A DNA stretch of 64,000 nucleotides from Isosphaeraceae bacterium EP7 (GCA_038400315.1 CP151667.1:3297174-3361173); one strand, 5' to 3'. Positions 1-9,055 are shown, counted from the first letter of the stretch. Notes: generated by a model from the sequence alone, not told the origin. Made by a program: numbers and translations.

Positions 1-2
1 AA

Positions 3-320
3 TTCGCGGAATGGTTCGAGACGCTGGATGAAGATCTTCAAGACGAGATCATCGCCCGTACCAACTTGGTCAAACAATGCGGGCCACGGCTCGGAAGGCC
101 CTATGTCGATACGGTCGAGGGCTCCGTTTTCGCCAACATGAAGGAATTGCGGGTGCAGCACCGGGGTTCTCCCTGGCGGATTCTCTTCGCGTTCGATGCC
201 GCTCGGGCCGCCATTCTGCTGGTCGGCGGCTGCAAGCGGGGCGATACGCGGTGGTACAAGACGCAGATCCCGATCGCCGACGAACGCTTCCGTCGGCACC
301 TGAAACGCCTGGAACGGTGA
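3..320 (+). CDS. HigB/RelE-like toxin, 5' end outside window
   Basis: Type II toxin of the RelE/ParE superfamily, phage Gp49-like (HigB) branch; family members are ribosome-dependent mRNA interferases. The frame is open from base 3 (F-A-E-W-F-E-T-L-D-E-D) and reads continuously, so the true start lies before the window and the TTG at 66 is only an internal codon. About 105 residues are visible, close to the full family length. Typical features are the L-G-R-P-Y-V-D-T-V segment, M-K-E-L-R, W-R-I-L-F-A-F-D and a basic C-terminus. It ends 7 bases before the XRE gene at 328, the toxin-first order usual for HigBA. Assignment is by sequence resemblance; toxicity is inference. Confidence 0.85.
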   Translation, partial: FAEWFETLDEDLQDEIIARTNLVKQCGPRLGRPYVDTVEGSVFANMKELRVQHRGSPWRILFAFDAARAAILLVGGCKRGDTRWYKTQIPIADERFRRHLKRLER

Positions 321-327
321 GACGAAC

Positions 328-663
328 ATGCCCATTCGTTTAGACGATTACATCGCCAAGCTCCCCAAGGAGAGGCAGGACGCCATCAAGGTGCGGACCG
401 CGGAATTGATTGCCGAGGAATTGACGCTGAGGCAATTGCGCGAGGTCCGCGAGCATTCGCAAGAAGCGGTTGCCCAGGAGCTGCACATCAATCAGGCCTC
501 GGTCTCCAAACTCGAACGCCGCACCGACATGTATCTCAATACGTTGCGCCGGTACATCGAGGCCATGGGCGGCAAGCTCGAGATCATCGCCCGCTTCCCC
601 GATCAGGCCGTGCGGATCAGCCAGTTCGAAGCGATTGACCCCGAACGCCAACCTCACGAGTGA
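328..663 (+). CDS. XRE-family antitoxin (HigA-like)
   Basis: A 111-residue helix-turn-helix protein, the expected antitoxin partner of the upstream toxin. An N-terminal helical region is followed by an HTH at roughly residues 35-65 (T-L-R-Q-L-R-E ... S-Q-E-A-V-A-Q-E-L-H-I-N-Q-A-S-V-S-K-L-E-R) and a C-terminal dimer segment (Y-I-E-A-M-G-G-K-L-E-I-I-A-R-F). In this family the antitoxin neutralises the toxin directly and represses the operon, usually at a palindrome before the toxin gene; that region lies outside the window. Spacing of 7 bases to the toxin stop fits a bicistronic operon. Confidence 0.88.
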   Translation: MPIRLDDYIAKLPKERQDAIKVRTAELIAEELTLRQLREVREHSQEAVAQELHINQASVSKLERRTDMYLNTLRRYIEAMGGKLEIIARFPDQAVRISQFEAIDPERQPHE

Positions 664-702
664 GCCGGCGCAGCCTTCGTCGCGCCGGGATCGTCCCGCG
701 GC

Positions 703-2055
703 TCAACCGAGCTGGATGTTGTAGCGCTTGACCTTGCGATAAACGGTGGCCTGGCCTAGACCGAGGATGCGGGCGGCCTCTCGGACGTTGCCGTTGCCCT
801 GGTGGAGGGCGTCGAGGATGGCCTGTTTCTCGATCCGGTCGAAGACCCGGAGGTCGGGAATTCCCATGGAGAGGAGGGCCGGGGCGGGGGGGGCGGCCTG
901 GATCTCGGGCGGGAGCATGGCGACGCCGATTTCGGGCTCGCGGCAGAAGATGACCATCCGCTCGATGAGGTTTTCGAGCTGGCGGACATTGCCCGGCCAG
1001 TCGTGGCGAGACAGGAGGTTGAGGGCCCCGGGGGAGATGGATTCGGCGGGCAGGCCGTGGCGGGCGGCGGCGAGGGACAGGAAGTGACGTGAGAGCGCGG
1101 GGATGTCCTCGACCCGGTCTCGCAGCGGGGGGACGGCGATGGGGACGACGTTGAGGCGGTAGTAGAGGTCTTCGCGCAGTGAGCCCCGGCGGACCTGTTC
1201 GAGGGGATCTCGGTTGGTGGCGGCGAGGATCCTGATGTCGACGGGGCGCATCTTGCTGGAGCCGACCCGGTGGAAGGCCCGGTCCTGAATGAACCGGAGG
1301 AGCTTGGCCTGGAGGGCCACGTCCATCTCGCCGATCTCGTCGAGGAAGAGGGTCCCGCCGTCGGCGGCCTCGCAGGCGCCCATCTGGACCTGGTCGGCGC
1401 CGGTGAAGGCGCCTTTCTCGTGGCCGAAGAGGGTGCTCTCGACGAGCTCGCGGGGAAGCGCGGCCATGTTCAGGGCGATGAACGGGCCGTCCCGGCGCGG
1501 GCCCAGGTCGTGCAGGCTGCGGGCGACGACCTCCTTGCCGGTGCCGCTCTCGCCCAGGATGAGGACGGTCACGTCCGTCGGCGCGACCCCCCGGATCAGG
1601 TCGCGGACGCCTCGGATGGCGAGGCTCTCGCCCAGCAGCCGGGCGGGTTCGGCGGCGAGGGCCGCCCTGCGCGGGGGCTCGGCGTGGTCGAAGCTTTGCC
1701 TGATGAGGGCCTGAAGCCGCGTGGGGTCGATGGGCCGGGTGAGATAGTCGCAGGCGCCGAGCTTGATGGCGGCGACGGCCCCTTCGATGGTCCCCGCGTC
1801 GGTCATCAGCACGACGACGCGGCCGGGGTCTCGACCGAGGATCTCGCGCATCAGCTCGACGCCGTCGGCCTCGCCGAGCCGGGTCTTCAGGAGGATGAGG
1901 CCGGGGGGTTCCTCGGCGAGCCTGGCATGCAGCTGGCGTGCGTCGGCCGCGGCGGTCGACCTCCAGCCCCATGACTGGATCTGGCCGGACAACCCCTTGA
2001 GCGAACGCTCGTCGTCGTCGGCGACGAGCACGGCGAATTTCCTGGACGCGGGCAT
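703..2055 (-). CDS. sigma-54-dependent NtrC-family regulator with atypical receiver
   Basis: Three-domain bacterial enhancer-binding protein of 450 residues from the ATG at 2055 (a TTG at 2085 would add 10). The N-terminal receiver domain keeps the acidic pair (V-A-D-D-D-E) but the phosphoacceptor position reads L-I-L-L-K-T-R-L, Lys (residue 57) where Asp is expected, and the later conserved Lys is Arg (T-R-P-I). The AAA+ domain is intact: Walker A GESGTGKE (about 168-175), sigma-54 contact loop GAFTGA (about 215-220), Walker B GTLFLDE and the WPGNVRQLENL sensor region. A Fis-type HTH (N-V-R-E-A-A-R-I-L-G-L) closes the protein. No histidine kinase gene lies alongside. It probably activates sigma-54 promoters without ordinary phosphorelay control; targets are not evident. 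Confidence 0.9.
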   Translation of the reverse strand: MPASRKFAVLVADDDERSLKGLSGQIQSWGWRSTAAADARQLHARLAEEPPGLILLKTRLGEADGVELMREILGRDPGRVVVLMTDAGTIEGAVAAIKLGACDYLTRPIDPTRLQALIRQSFDHAEPPRRAALAAEPARLLGESLAIRGVRDLIRGVAPTDVTVLILGESGTGKEVVARSLHDLGPRRDGPFIALNMAALPRELVESTLFGHEKGAFTGADQVQMGACEAADGGTLFLDEIGEMDVALQAKLLRFIQDRAFHRVGSSKMRPVDIRILAATNRDPLEQVRRGSLREDLYYRLNVVPIAVPPLRDRVEDIPALSRHFLSLAAARHGLPAESISPGALNLLSRHDWPGNVRQLENLIERMVIFCREPEIGVAMLPPEIQAAPPAPALLSMGIPDLRVFDRIEKQAILDALHQGNGNVREAARILGLGQATVYRKVKRYNIQLG

Positions 2056-2175
2056 GAAGGCAAAACGAGCCGCGAGGCCCGCCAAGACAAGGGGCGGAAC
2101 GGAGAATAACTGGCCGGGCCATGGGGATTATCCCGATTGCTCGGCGAGTCGAACACGCACCCGGCGCAATCCGCG

Positions 2176-2204
2176 TTGTGGCTCGGGGGGTATCTGGCTA
2201 AAAT
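2176..2204 (+). promoter_or_regulatory. candidate sigma-70 promoter for the SbcD/SbcC-like operon
   Basis: TTGTGG (2176-2181), a 17-base spacer and TAAAAT (2199-2204) lie about 130 bases upstream of the SbcD-like start and face it. The -10 is good and the -35 poor. This is a motif match only. Confidence 0.35.
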
Positions 2205-2335
2205 GCCACCTGTCGCAATGAACAGGTACCTGCCATCGAGTCAAGAGCAAGGCTCCGGGTAAGGCAGCATCGAGGCGGATGACGGCCCGAAGGGCGGCCC
2301 CCGCGATGCGCCGGGCCGAGGACGGATACACGCCC

Positions 2336-3631
2336 ATGTTCCGGTTCTTGCACGCCGCCGACATCCACCTGGACAGCCCCCTTCGCGGCCTCGACCGCTA
2401 CGAAGGGGCCCCCGTGGATCAGGCCCGTGAGGCCCCCCGCGGCGCACTCGGGAACCTGGTCACGCTGGCCCGAGACGAGAAGGTCGACTTCGTCGTCATC
2501 GCCGGCGACCTGTATGACGGCGACTGGCCCTGCCACAACACGGGGCTGCATTTCGTCAAGCAGATGACGACCCTGAAAGACGCGGGGATCAAGGTTTACG
2601 TCATTCAGGGGAACCACGACGCGGCCAACGTGAACACCCGCCACCTACGTCTCCCTGACAACGTGACGGTGCTGCCTACCGACTCGCCTGTCACGCTGCA
2701 CCTGGACGACTGGAAGGTGGCCCTGCACGGCCAAGGCTATGCCACCCGCGCGGTGGAGGCCGACCTGGCCGCCCGCTATCCGCAGGGGGAGCGAGGCTGG
2801 TTCAACCTGGGCCTGCTGCATACTTGCGCCGAAGACGACGGCGGCGAGCACGGCCGCTACGCCCCTTGCACGCTGGACGGGCTGCGGTCGAAGCACTACC
2901 AGTACTGGGCGCTCGGACACGTCCACGGACGACGAGGCCTGCACGCGGCGGGCGACGAGCCGGTCTGGTTTCCCGGCAACATCCAGGGCCGGCACGTGCG
3001 CGAGCCGGGGCCCAAGGGGTGCTTGCTGGTGACGGTGAACGACTCCAACCAGGCCGAGGTCGAGTTCCGCGCCCTGGACGTCCTGCGCTGGGAGACCCTG
3101 AGCGTCGACGCCGCCGACGCCGAGGACCGCGACGCGGTACTCGACCGGGTGGGGACCGAAGTCGCCCTGGCGATGGAGAATTCCGAGGGTCGCCCCCTGG
3201 CGGTACGGGTCGAGCTGAGGGGGAACTGCCGGGCGCACGCCGAGCTAACCGCCGACCCTCACGACCTGGCGCAGCAGGTCCGGTCGACAACGATCACGGC
3301 GAGTTCCAACCGGGCCTGGGTGGAGAAGGTGCGCGTGCTGACCTCGCCGCCGAGGCGTCGTGTGCCGGTTTCCGTCGGCGACGGGCCGCTGAGCGAGCTT
3401 GTCGGCCTGCTGGGTGAGCTTCGTTCGGATCCCGAGTCCCTGGCCAGGCTCGTCGCGAAGGAGCTGGGGGACCTCAAGGCGAAGCTCCCCGCGGAGCTAC
3501 GCACCGGGACGAGCGTGGATGACCCGGCCAGGCTGCGAGACGCGCTCGATGCCCTGGTTCCAGGATTGCTGGGCCAACTGGGTCTGGCCGAGGCCGATTT
3601 CTGCGAGCGCAGCCGGGGGCCCGGGCAATGA
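2336..3631 (+). CDS. SbcD/YhaO-like DNA repair nuclease
   Basis: Calcineurin-like metallophosphoesterase of 431 residues, predicted nuclease subunit of an SbcCD/Mre11-Rad50-type complex. Metal-binding motifs are in family order: D9-x-H11 (A-A-D-I-H-L-D), G-D-L-Y-D-G-D at 57-63, G-N-H-D at 92-95, then L-L-H-T and G-H-V-H. The C-terminal part is the variable capping region that contacts the ATPase. The ATG at 2336 is chosen because homology begins there at M-F-R-F-L-H-A-A-D-I-H; the open frame extends back to 2279 without family sequence. The stop overlaps the next start as ATGA (3628-3631), which implies translational coupling. The short form resembles Bacillus YhaO more than E. coli SbcD. Confidence 0.92.
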   Translation: MFRFLHAADIHLDSPLRGLDRYEGAPVDQAREAPRGALGNLVTLARDEKVDFVVIAGDLYDGDWPCHNTGLHFVKQMTTLKDAGIKVYVIQGNHDAANVNTRHLRLPDNVTVLPTDSPVTLHLDDWKVALHGQGYATRAVEADLAARYPQGERGWFNLGLLHTCAEDDGGEHGRYAPCTLDGLRSKHYQYWALGHVHGRRGLHAAGDEPVWFPGNIQGRHVREPGPKGCLLVTVNDSNQAEVEFRALDVLRWETLSVDAADAEDRDAVLDRVGTEVALAMENSEGRPLAVRVELRGNCRAHAELTADPHDLAQQVRSTTITASSNRAWVEKVRVLTSPPRRRVPVSVGDGPLSELVGLLGELRSDPESLARLVAKELGDLKAKLPAELRTGTSVDDPARLRDALDALVPGLLGQLGLAEADFCERSRGPGQ

Positions 3632-6600
3632 GGATCGACCGACTCGACCTGCAAGCGTTCGGGCCGTTCCAAGGGCGGACCCTGGACCTCTCCGCAGGGC
3701 AACACGGCCTGCACCTGATCCACGGGCCCAACGAGGCGGGCAAGTCGTCGGCGATGCGTGCCGTCCGGGCCCTCTTCTTCGGCATCCCGGTGCAGACGCC
3801 CGACAACTTCCTGCACAGCTACGATAAGCTCAGCCTGGAAGCCGACTTGCGCCTTGCCGACGGCACATCGCTGACCGTCCGCCGCCGCAAAGGGAAGAAG
3901 GACACGCTCTCGCGCATCGGGCCCGACGGCACGCAGGTACCCGACGATGACGCGCTGCGGGCCCATTTCTCGGGCGTCGACGAGGCGCAGTTCAACCAGC
4001 GGTATGGGCTGGGGCACGACGAGCTGACGCAGGGGGGCCGGGCGCTGGTCGAGGGCAGGGGGGATCTGGGCGAGGCCCTGTTCACCGCCGGCATCGGCCT
4101 GGCCGAGCTGAAGAATCTGATGTCGACGCTGACGGCACAGGCCGAGGCCCTGTTCCTTCCCCGCGGCAAGTCGGTGCCGCTGATCAACAAGGCCCTGGCC
4201 GACCTGAAGGAGAAGCGCAAGGAGTTGCAGGGGACCGAGATTGCCGGCGAGGCCTGGGCCCGCCAGGAGATGCAGGTCAAGGACTCCAGGCAGCGCGGAA
4301 GTGAGATGCTGGCGCAGCTACGCGCTCGGCGGGCCGAGCGGGGGAAGCTGGAGGCACTCACTCAGGCCAGGCCCCTGCTCTTGCGCCGCCAGGCGGCGCT
4401 CGAAGGGCTGGAGCGGCTGAGATACGCGCGATTGCTGCGACCCGAATTCGCCGCCGAGCGGAGTCAGGCGGAGCGAGACCGCGCGGCGGCCTTGACGCGG
4501 CATGAAGACGCCCGGAAGACCCAGGTCGATCTGGCCGGCCAGATCGACGCGATGGAGCCCCCCGGCCCTCTGCTCGACGCCTCCGACGCCATCGAGCACC
4601 TGCGGGAGCAGCTCGGGACGCATCGCAAGGACCTGGTCCGTCGGCCTCAGATCGCCGATCGGCTGGCCGCCGCCGAGGACGAGGCACGCGCCAGGCTCGC
4701 CGAGCTGCGCCCCGACCTGGCGCTCGACGAGGTGGGCAGCCTCCGGCCCACCAAGGCGCAGGTCGCGGCCATCAGGTCGCTCGGCCAGCGTCGCGAGGCC
4801 CTTGCCGACCGCCTGGACGCGGCCCGCAAGGCGATTGCCCACGCGCTGGATGCCCAGGCCAGGCTGGCCGGTGACGGCGGATCGGCTGAGGGCCCGGGGC
4901 GCGTCGAACTCGAATCGCTCCAGCAAGCCATCGATGCGGCGCGCCAGGCGGGCGACCTCGATACCCGCCGCGCCAGGGCGCAGGCCGACCTGAATGCCAG
5001 CTCCGCCAAGGCCCGCCGCGACCTCGATCGCCTGGCCGGCTGGAACGGCTCGCTCGACGAGCTCGAGGCCCTCTGCGTGCCCGATTCCGAGACCCTGGGC
5101 TCGCACGAAACCAGGCTTCGCGACGCCGAAGACGACCTCAAACGCCTTGGCGACGAACTCGGCGAGGCCGAGGCCGACCGCAACCGGGCAACCGTCGAGC
5201 TCGACCGATGCCGCGAGCAGGGGGACGTCCCCACCGAGGCCGACCTGCTTCGAGCCAGGGCCAGGCGCGACGCCGGCTGGCGCCTGGTGCTGGACGTCTG
5301 GAAAGGCCCGGAAACCGACGCCGTCACGCAGGCCGCGGTCGGCGTTGGGTTCGATTTCCTGGCCGATCTCCCCCCGGGCGCCGACCTCGCGTCGGCCTTC
5401 GCCGGGGCACAGGCCGAGGCCGACACCGTGGCCGATCGCCTGCGTCGGGAAGCCCAGCGATCGGCCGAGCTGGCCCACGCCCGAAGTCGGCTCGAACTGG
5501 CCGCGCATCGCGTGGGCATGCTGCGGGCCCGGGTCCGTCGGGCACGCCGGCACCTGGACGCCGCCCGCTCGGATTGGGCCTCGCGGCTCTGGGCCCGACT
5601 GGGGCTGGATCCTCTCCCCCCGCGCGAGACGCGGGCCTGGCTCCAGTCGCATCAATCCCTCTGCACCCAGGCCGAGGCCGTGCGAACGGGCGGCGCGACC
5701 CTCGCCGAGCTCGACCGCGAGATCGGCCACCATCGCGGGGCACTGGCCGCGGCCCTCGGTCGGCTCGGCCACGCCGCGGGCGCGACGGATGGTTTCACGC
5801 TGGCCGACCCGCTGACGCGGGCGCAAGCCCTGGCGAATCACCTGCGGGAGACGGATCAGGCCCGCGCCGAGCTGGCCGGCGCGAGGCGCGAAGCCGATGA
5901 GGCCGAGGCCTCCCTGGCGCGATGGAAGCTCGACTGGGAGGCCCTCGTCCGGCCGATCGGGCTCGACGCCGACGCCACGTCCGAGGACGCCTCGGCGATG
6001 CTCGGCGCCATCGATGACCTGCTCCGCAAGGTCGAGGACCGCGACAAGTGCCGGCGCGAGCTGGCCACGATCGACGGTGATGCCGATCGCTTCGAATCCC
6101 AGAGCAGGGTCCACATCGCCCAGCTTGCCCCCGACCTCGTCGGCCAGCCCGTCCATCTCGCCGTGCAGACCCTCGCCGCCCGACTCAAGCTGGCCGGCGA
6201 GGCCAAGGTCACGCGTGACGGCCTGGTTGCGCAGGGAAACGCCGCAGAGCTGAAGGCCAGGGCCGCCGAGCTGAAGATCGCCGAGGCCACGGCGCAGCTC
6301 GAAGCCCTCTGCCGCGAGGCCGGGGTCGATCACGTCGATGACCTCCCGCTGGCCGAGGAAGCGAGCCGAGAACGACGCGACCTGGAGCAGAGGCGGCGCG
6401 AGATCGACGACCAGCTGACCGACCTGGGAGGCGGCATGGATGTCGACAGCATCCGGGACCAGATCGACGCGTACGGGCTGGGGCCGAAGGAGATGGAGGA
6501 GGAGATCCAGCGCCTCGACGATGACATCAAGGTCCTCGAGGAGGCGTACGGCGAGGAACGGCAGGTCACCGGCCAGATGTCGCAGGAGCTGGACCGGATG

Positions 6601-7161
6601 GACGGCGCGCCGACGGCGGCCCGGCTGAACCAGGACGTGCAGTGCATCCTGGCGGGGATCGACACCGACGCCGACCGATACATCCGCGCCCGGCTCGCCT
6701 CGGCCGTGCTGCGGACGGCGATCGACCGCTACCGGCAGAAGAACCAGGACCCGATCCTGAACCGGGCCAGCGACCTGTTCGCGGCCCTGACTCTGGGGTC
6801 ATTCAAGGCGCTGAAGGTGGACAACGACGACCGCGACGACCGGCCCGTGCTCAGGGGAGTCCGGCCCGACGACAGGACCGTCGACGTCGCCGGCATGAGC
6901 GACGGAACCGCCGACCAGCTCTATCTCTCGCTGCGGCTGGCCAGCCTGGAGGGCCAGCTCAACCCGCGCGAGCCGCTGCCGCTGCTGGTCGACGACATCC
7001 TCATCCAGTTCGACGACGCTCGCGCCGTGGCGGCCCTGCGGGCGCTTGCGGAGCTTGCCACGCGCACCCAGGTCCTGATGTTCACGCACCACGGCCACCT
7101 ACTGCCGCTGGCCCAGGCGAAGCTCCCCAAGGGGACCGTCTTCGTGCATGAGCTGGCCTGA
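3628..7161 (+). CDS. SbcC/YhaN-like SMC-type ATPase
   Basis: Rad50/SbcC-like ATPase of 1177 residues, partner of the upstream nuclease in DNA end processing. The N-terminal half-ATPase has Walker A G-P-N-E-A-G-K-S at 33-40, followed by F-F-G-I-P. A long Ala/Arg/Glu/Leu-rich coiled-coil region fills residues about 190-1050. The C-terminal half holds the signature region G-M-S-D-G-T-A-D-Q-L-Y-L-S-L-R (from about 1088) and Walker B L-P-L-L-V-D-D-I-L-I-Q-F-D-D (from about 1117). No clear CxxC zinc hook is visible at the coil apex; absence of the hook is a known trait of the YhaN branch. Coupled to the nuclease by a 4-base overlap and followed by a hairpin at 7168. Confidence 0.92.
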   Translation: MRIDRLDLQAFGPFQGRTLDLSAGQHGLHLIHGPNEAGKSSAMRAVRALFFGIPVQTPDNFLHSYDKLSLEADLRLADGTSLTVRRRKGKKDTLSRIGPDGTQVPDDDALRAHFSGVDEAQFNQRYGLGHDELTQGGRALVEGRGDLGEALFTAGIGLAELKNLMSTLTAQAEALFLPRGKSVPLINKALADLKEKRKELQGTEIAGEAWARQEMQVKDSRQRGSEMLAQLRARRAERGKLEALTQARPLLLRRQAALEGLERLRYARLLRPEFAAERSQAERDRAAALTRHEDARKTQVDLAGQIDAMEPPGPLLDASDAIEHLREQLGTHRKDLVRRPQIADRLAAAEDEARARLAELRPDLALDEVGSLRPTKAQVAAIRSLGQRREALADRLDAARKAIAHALDAQARLAGDGGSAEGPGRVELESLQQAIDAARQAGDLDTRRARAQADLNASSAKARRDLDRLAGWNGSLDELEALCVPDSETLGSHETRLRDAEDDLKRLGDELGEAEADRNRATVELDRCREQGDVPTEADLLRARARRDAGWRLVLDVWKGPETDAVTQAAVGVGFDFLADLPPGADLASAFAGAQAEADTVADRLRREAQRSAELAHARSRLELAAHRVGMLRARVRRARRHLDAARSDWASRLWARLGLDPLPPRETRAWLQSHQSLCTQAEAVRTGGATLAELDREIGHHRGALAAALGRLGHAAGATDGFTLADPLTRAQALANHLRETDQARAELAGARREADEAEASLARWKLDWEALVRPIGLDADATSEDASAMLGAIDDLLRKVEDRDKCRRELATIDGDADRFESQSRVHIAQLAPDLVGQPVHLAVQTLAARLKLAGEAKVTRDGLVAQGNAAELKARAAELKIAEATAQLEALCREAGVDHVDDLPLAEEASRERRDLEQRRREIDDQLTDLGGGMDVDSIRDQIDAYGLGPKEMEEEIQRLDDDIKVLEEAYGEERQVTGQMSQELDRMDGAPTAARLNQDVQCILAGIDTDADRYIRARLASAVLRTAIDRYRQKNQDPILNRASDLFAALTLGSFKALKVDNDDRDDRPVLRGVRPDDRTVDVAGMSDGTADQLYLSLRLASLEGQLNPREPLPLLVDDILIQFDDARAVAALRALAELATRTQVLMFTHHGHLLPLAQAKLPKGTVFVHELA

Positions 7162-7167
7162 ATGACC

Positions 7168-7195
7168 CGGAGTTGGGGCCGGGTCCCCAACTCCG
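7168..7195. terminator. hairpin between convergent genes
   Basis: Perfect 11-bp inverted repeat (arms 7168-7178 and 7185-7195, 6-base loop) placed 6 bases after the SbcC-like stop and 12 bases past the stop of the opposing gene. No U-run follows on either strand. Position suggests a bidirectional terminator. Confidence 0.6.
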
Positions 7196-7206
7196 TCCGT
7201 GTGGGC

Positions 7207-7698
7207 TCAGTGGCCGTGGAGCCAGTCGTAGAAGGGGCGGTCCGAGAACAGGCCGGAGACCCCTCGCTCGGCGTCGAACAGGTCGTGGTTCTTGTTGTAC
7301 TGGAAGGAGCCGGGGGCGATCTGGCCCGCCTCGTCGACGGCGAAGCAGCCGACCACATCGCCGGTCGGGGGCTCGTCGGCGTCGTCGCCGCGGAATCGTG
7401 GGTCGACGATGTAGAGCCACTCGCCCGGCTGCTTGGCCGCCTCGCCCTTGATCTCGGGGGTCTTGGCGGCGACGTCGTTCATGTAGCCGATGAACTTGGC
7501 GATGAAGTCGGGGTTGAGCTCGAAGGTCTCGAGCTGGAAGTCGCCGTCGGGGCCGGGCTGGAACCGGCCGACGATCGAGGCGGTGTCGATGCCCCGGGCC
7601 CCGGCCAGCACCGGGTCGACGAAGCAGACGACGTGCGCCTGCACGCCCTCCAGGTCGATCTCGTAGACGTTCAGCAGCGGCAGGGACGAGTCGGGCAT
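7207..7698 (-). CDS. hypothetical protein
   Basis: Acidic 163-residue protein from the ATG at 7698 (M-P-D-S-S-L-P-L-L-N-V-Y-E-I-D-L-E-G). The open frame extends to 7995, but the extra part looks like ordinary non-coding GC-rich sequence, so the inner ATG is preferred. No signal peptide or membrane segment is seen. The composition is that of a soluble folded domain: an N-terminal V-Y-E-I-D-L-E-G ... H-V-V-C-F-V-D-P segment, then E-W-L-Y-I-V-D-P-R-F-R-G-D-D and a C-terminal F-Y-D-W-L-H-G-H. I do not recognise the family. It converges on the SbcC-like gene with a shared hairpin between them. Confidence 0.75.
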   Translation of the reverse strand: MPDSSLPLLNVYEIDLEGVQAHVVCFVDPVLAGARGIDTASIVGRFQPGPDGDFQLETFELNPDFIAKFIGYMNDVAAKTPEIKGEAAKQPGEWLYIVDPRFRGDDADEPPTGDVVGCFAVDEAGQIAPGSFQYNKNHDLFDAERGVSGLFSDRPFYDWLHGH

Positions 7699-8471
7699 CG
7701 TCGAAGAATCCGTGGGCGTCGGGGTCGTCGCGGGGGACGGCGAGTCTACGCGATTGCCGGCCCCCTTGCCGACCGCAACCAGGACCCTCCCCGCGCGAAC
7801 GGGGGAAATCGGCCGCCGGAGGCCGCCGCGGCCCATCGACCCGCGTTGCAGCAGCCGCCCGCTCGATGCGGAGACGCTTACGAGTGATGGCGTCCGCGCG
7901 TGACCTGCGATAATCGCCCGGATGTCGCCCGTGAGTTCTTCAGCATGGTGGCCTTGCTCGCCGAAGCCAGGGGGGCCGCCCCCGAGCCGAAGCAAGCCTT
8001 CGCCAGGTCAACGAGGGCCGAGGCCTGCGGGGCGAGCGTGCTGGCCCCGACCCGGCGCAGACAGGACCGATCAACAAATGGAAAACCACGATGAAAACAT
8101 GATTGATGGGTGACGTATAATCGCCGTTTTGGCGGTCCCGGTCGGCCGATCTCGCGAAAAAAAATCCGGCCTGGGACAGCCCGGTTGACTTGCGGATCTT
8201 GATCTTGCACTGTAGTTCGAACGTTGGGTCTCATGCTCGCAGGACGGGCCGGGGATTGATCTCGATTTCGAGATCAATCCTAAATGATACAGCCCTGAGA
8301 CATCCTCCGCTCGGCCCATCTCAATCCCGCACATCCCCTCTTCGTTCGCCCCAACCGGTTTGAGTGCCAGGGCACTGCGGCGATCGGCCAGAAATGGCCA
8401 CTCCACCTAATCGCCCCCCCAAACTCCTATTAAAGTCCGCTTTGATTGAACCCCCTTCGAGATCGCATGGA
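7699..8471. other. gene-poor intergenic stretch
   Basis: About 770 bases without a convincing gene, between a minus-strand gene starting at 7698 and a plus-strand gene starting at 8472. It is richer in A+T than its surroundings from 8080 to 8460. It holds a 28-base near-perfect palindrome (8253-8280, listed separately), a small G-C hairpin around 8122-8135 and a perfect TATAAT at 8116-8121 lacking a credible -35. The divergent layout means promoters for both genes should lie here, but none can be assigned firmly. Confidence 0.6.
8253..8280. repeat. 28-base palindrome
   Basis: Two perfect 13-base arms (8253-8265 and 8268-8280; left arm GGATTGATCTCGA) around a TT centre. It lies about 190 bases upstream of the gene at 8472. 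The arms are too close for a stable RNA tetraloop, so a dimeric protein operator is as likely as a hairpin. Function unknown. Confidence 0.7.
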
Positions 8472-8975
8472 ATGGCCGAAGTCCCGCCTCAGCCCGTGGT
8501 CGCCCCCCCCAGCCGAATGCCTCTCCTCATGCTCGGGCTCATCAATCTGGCGCTGCTGGCGGCGCTGCTGGTGACGTCAGGGAGAGTGAAGCTGCCCAGC
8601 GTGATGCCCGGCGTCGGTGCGTCGCTGGTCGTGCTCAACGAGACGCTCGCGCCGATGCTCGAGATGACCCTGACTTATCCGGGGGGTAACTTCCCGATCC
8701 CCAGGCTCGACGCCGGCAAGTCGGTCGGCTCCCCGGTGAACGTCCCGGGCGAGTGCAAGGCGACGCTGTCGTTCCGCGACGAGGATGGGAACCCCTACAC
8801 GCAGGAATTCACCATCAAGCCGGTCGGCGACTTCCTGATCCTGATCTATGTTTTGCCGGTGCTCGAGCCGTCCGAGGTCGAGCTGGCCGGCGGGTCCCGC
8901 CAGAAGGTGCTGGTCCCCTCGCGCACAAAAGCCCGCGTCCTGGTCTCCTACCAGGGTGAGAATCTGAACATCTGA
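8472..8975 (+). CDS. hypothetical membrane-anchored protein
   Basis: A 167-residue protein, unrecognised family. After a short proline-rich cytoplasmic tail (M-A-E-V-P-P-Q-P) there is one membrane segment at about residues 18-37 (L-L-M-L-G-L-I-N-L-A-L-L-A-A-L-L-V), then an extracytoplasmic beta-rich domain with N-E-T-L-A-P-M-L-E-M-T-L-T-Y-P-G-G-N and a C-terminal K-V-L-V-P-S-R-T-K-A-R-V-L-V-S-Y. The ATG at 8472 is chosen because the in-frame codons before it do not resemble coding sequence. Two tiny lipoprotein genes and a DUF1559 gene follow on the same strand, so it may share a cell-envelope role; that is inference from position. Confidence 0.72.
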   Translation: MAEVPPQPVVAPPSRMPLLMLGLINLALLAALLVTSGRVKLPSVMPGVGASLVVLNETLAPMLEMTLTYPGGNFPIPRLDAGKSVGSPVNVPGECKATLSFRDEDGNPYTQEFTIKPVGDFLILIYVLPVLEPSEVELAGGSRQKVLVPSRTKARVLVSYQGENLNI

Positions 8976-9055
8976 AGAGGCGTTTGACCGACATCCTCGC
9001 CTCGGCCGCCGGGCTCGCCCAGGTCGGCCGACCGAGGACCTCAGGAGTTCCCTCC

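Noticed and set aside
617-2122. 501-codon minus-strand frame overlapping the sigma-54 regulator
   Set aside because: The other minus frame (703-2055) contains all NtrC-family motifs; this one is Arg/Pro-rich shadow sequence.
4318-6333. 671-codon frame antisense to the SbcC-like gene
   Set aside because: The Walker motifs and coiled-coil pattern fix the plus strand; the antisense frame is a composition artefact of a GC-rich gene.
8116-8121. Perfect TATAAT as a promoter
   Set aside because: No acceptable -35 at 16-18 bases upstream; a 6-base match occurs readily by chance in an AT-richer patch.
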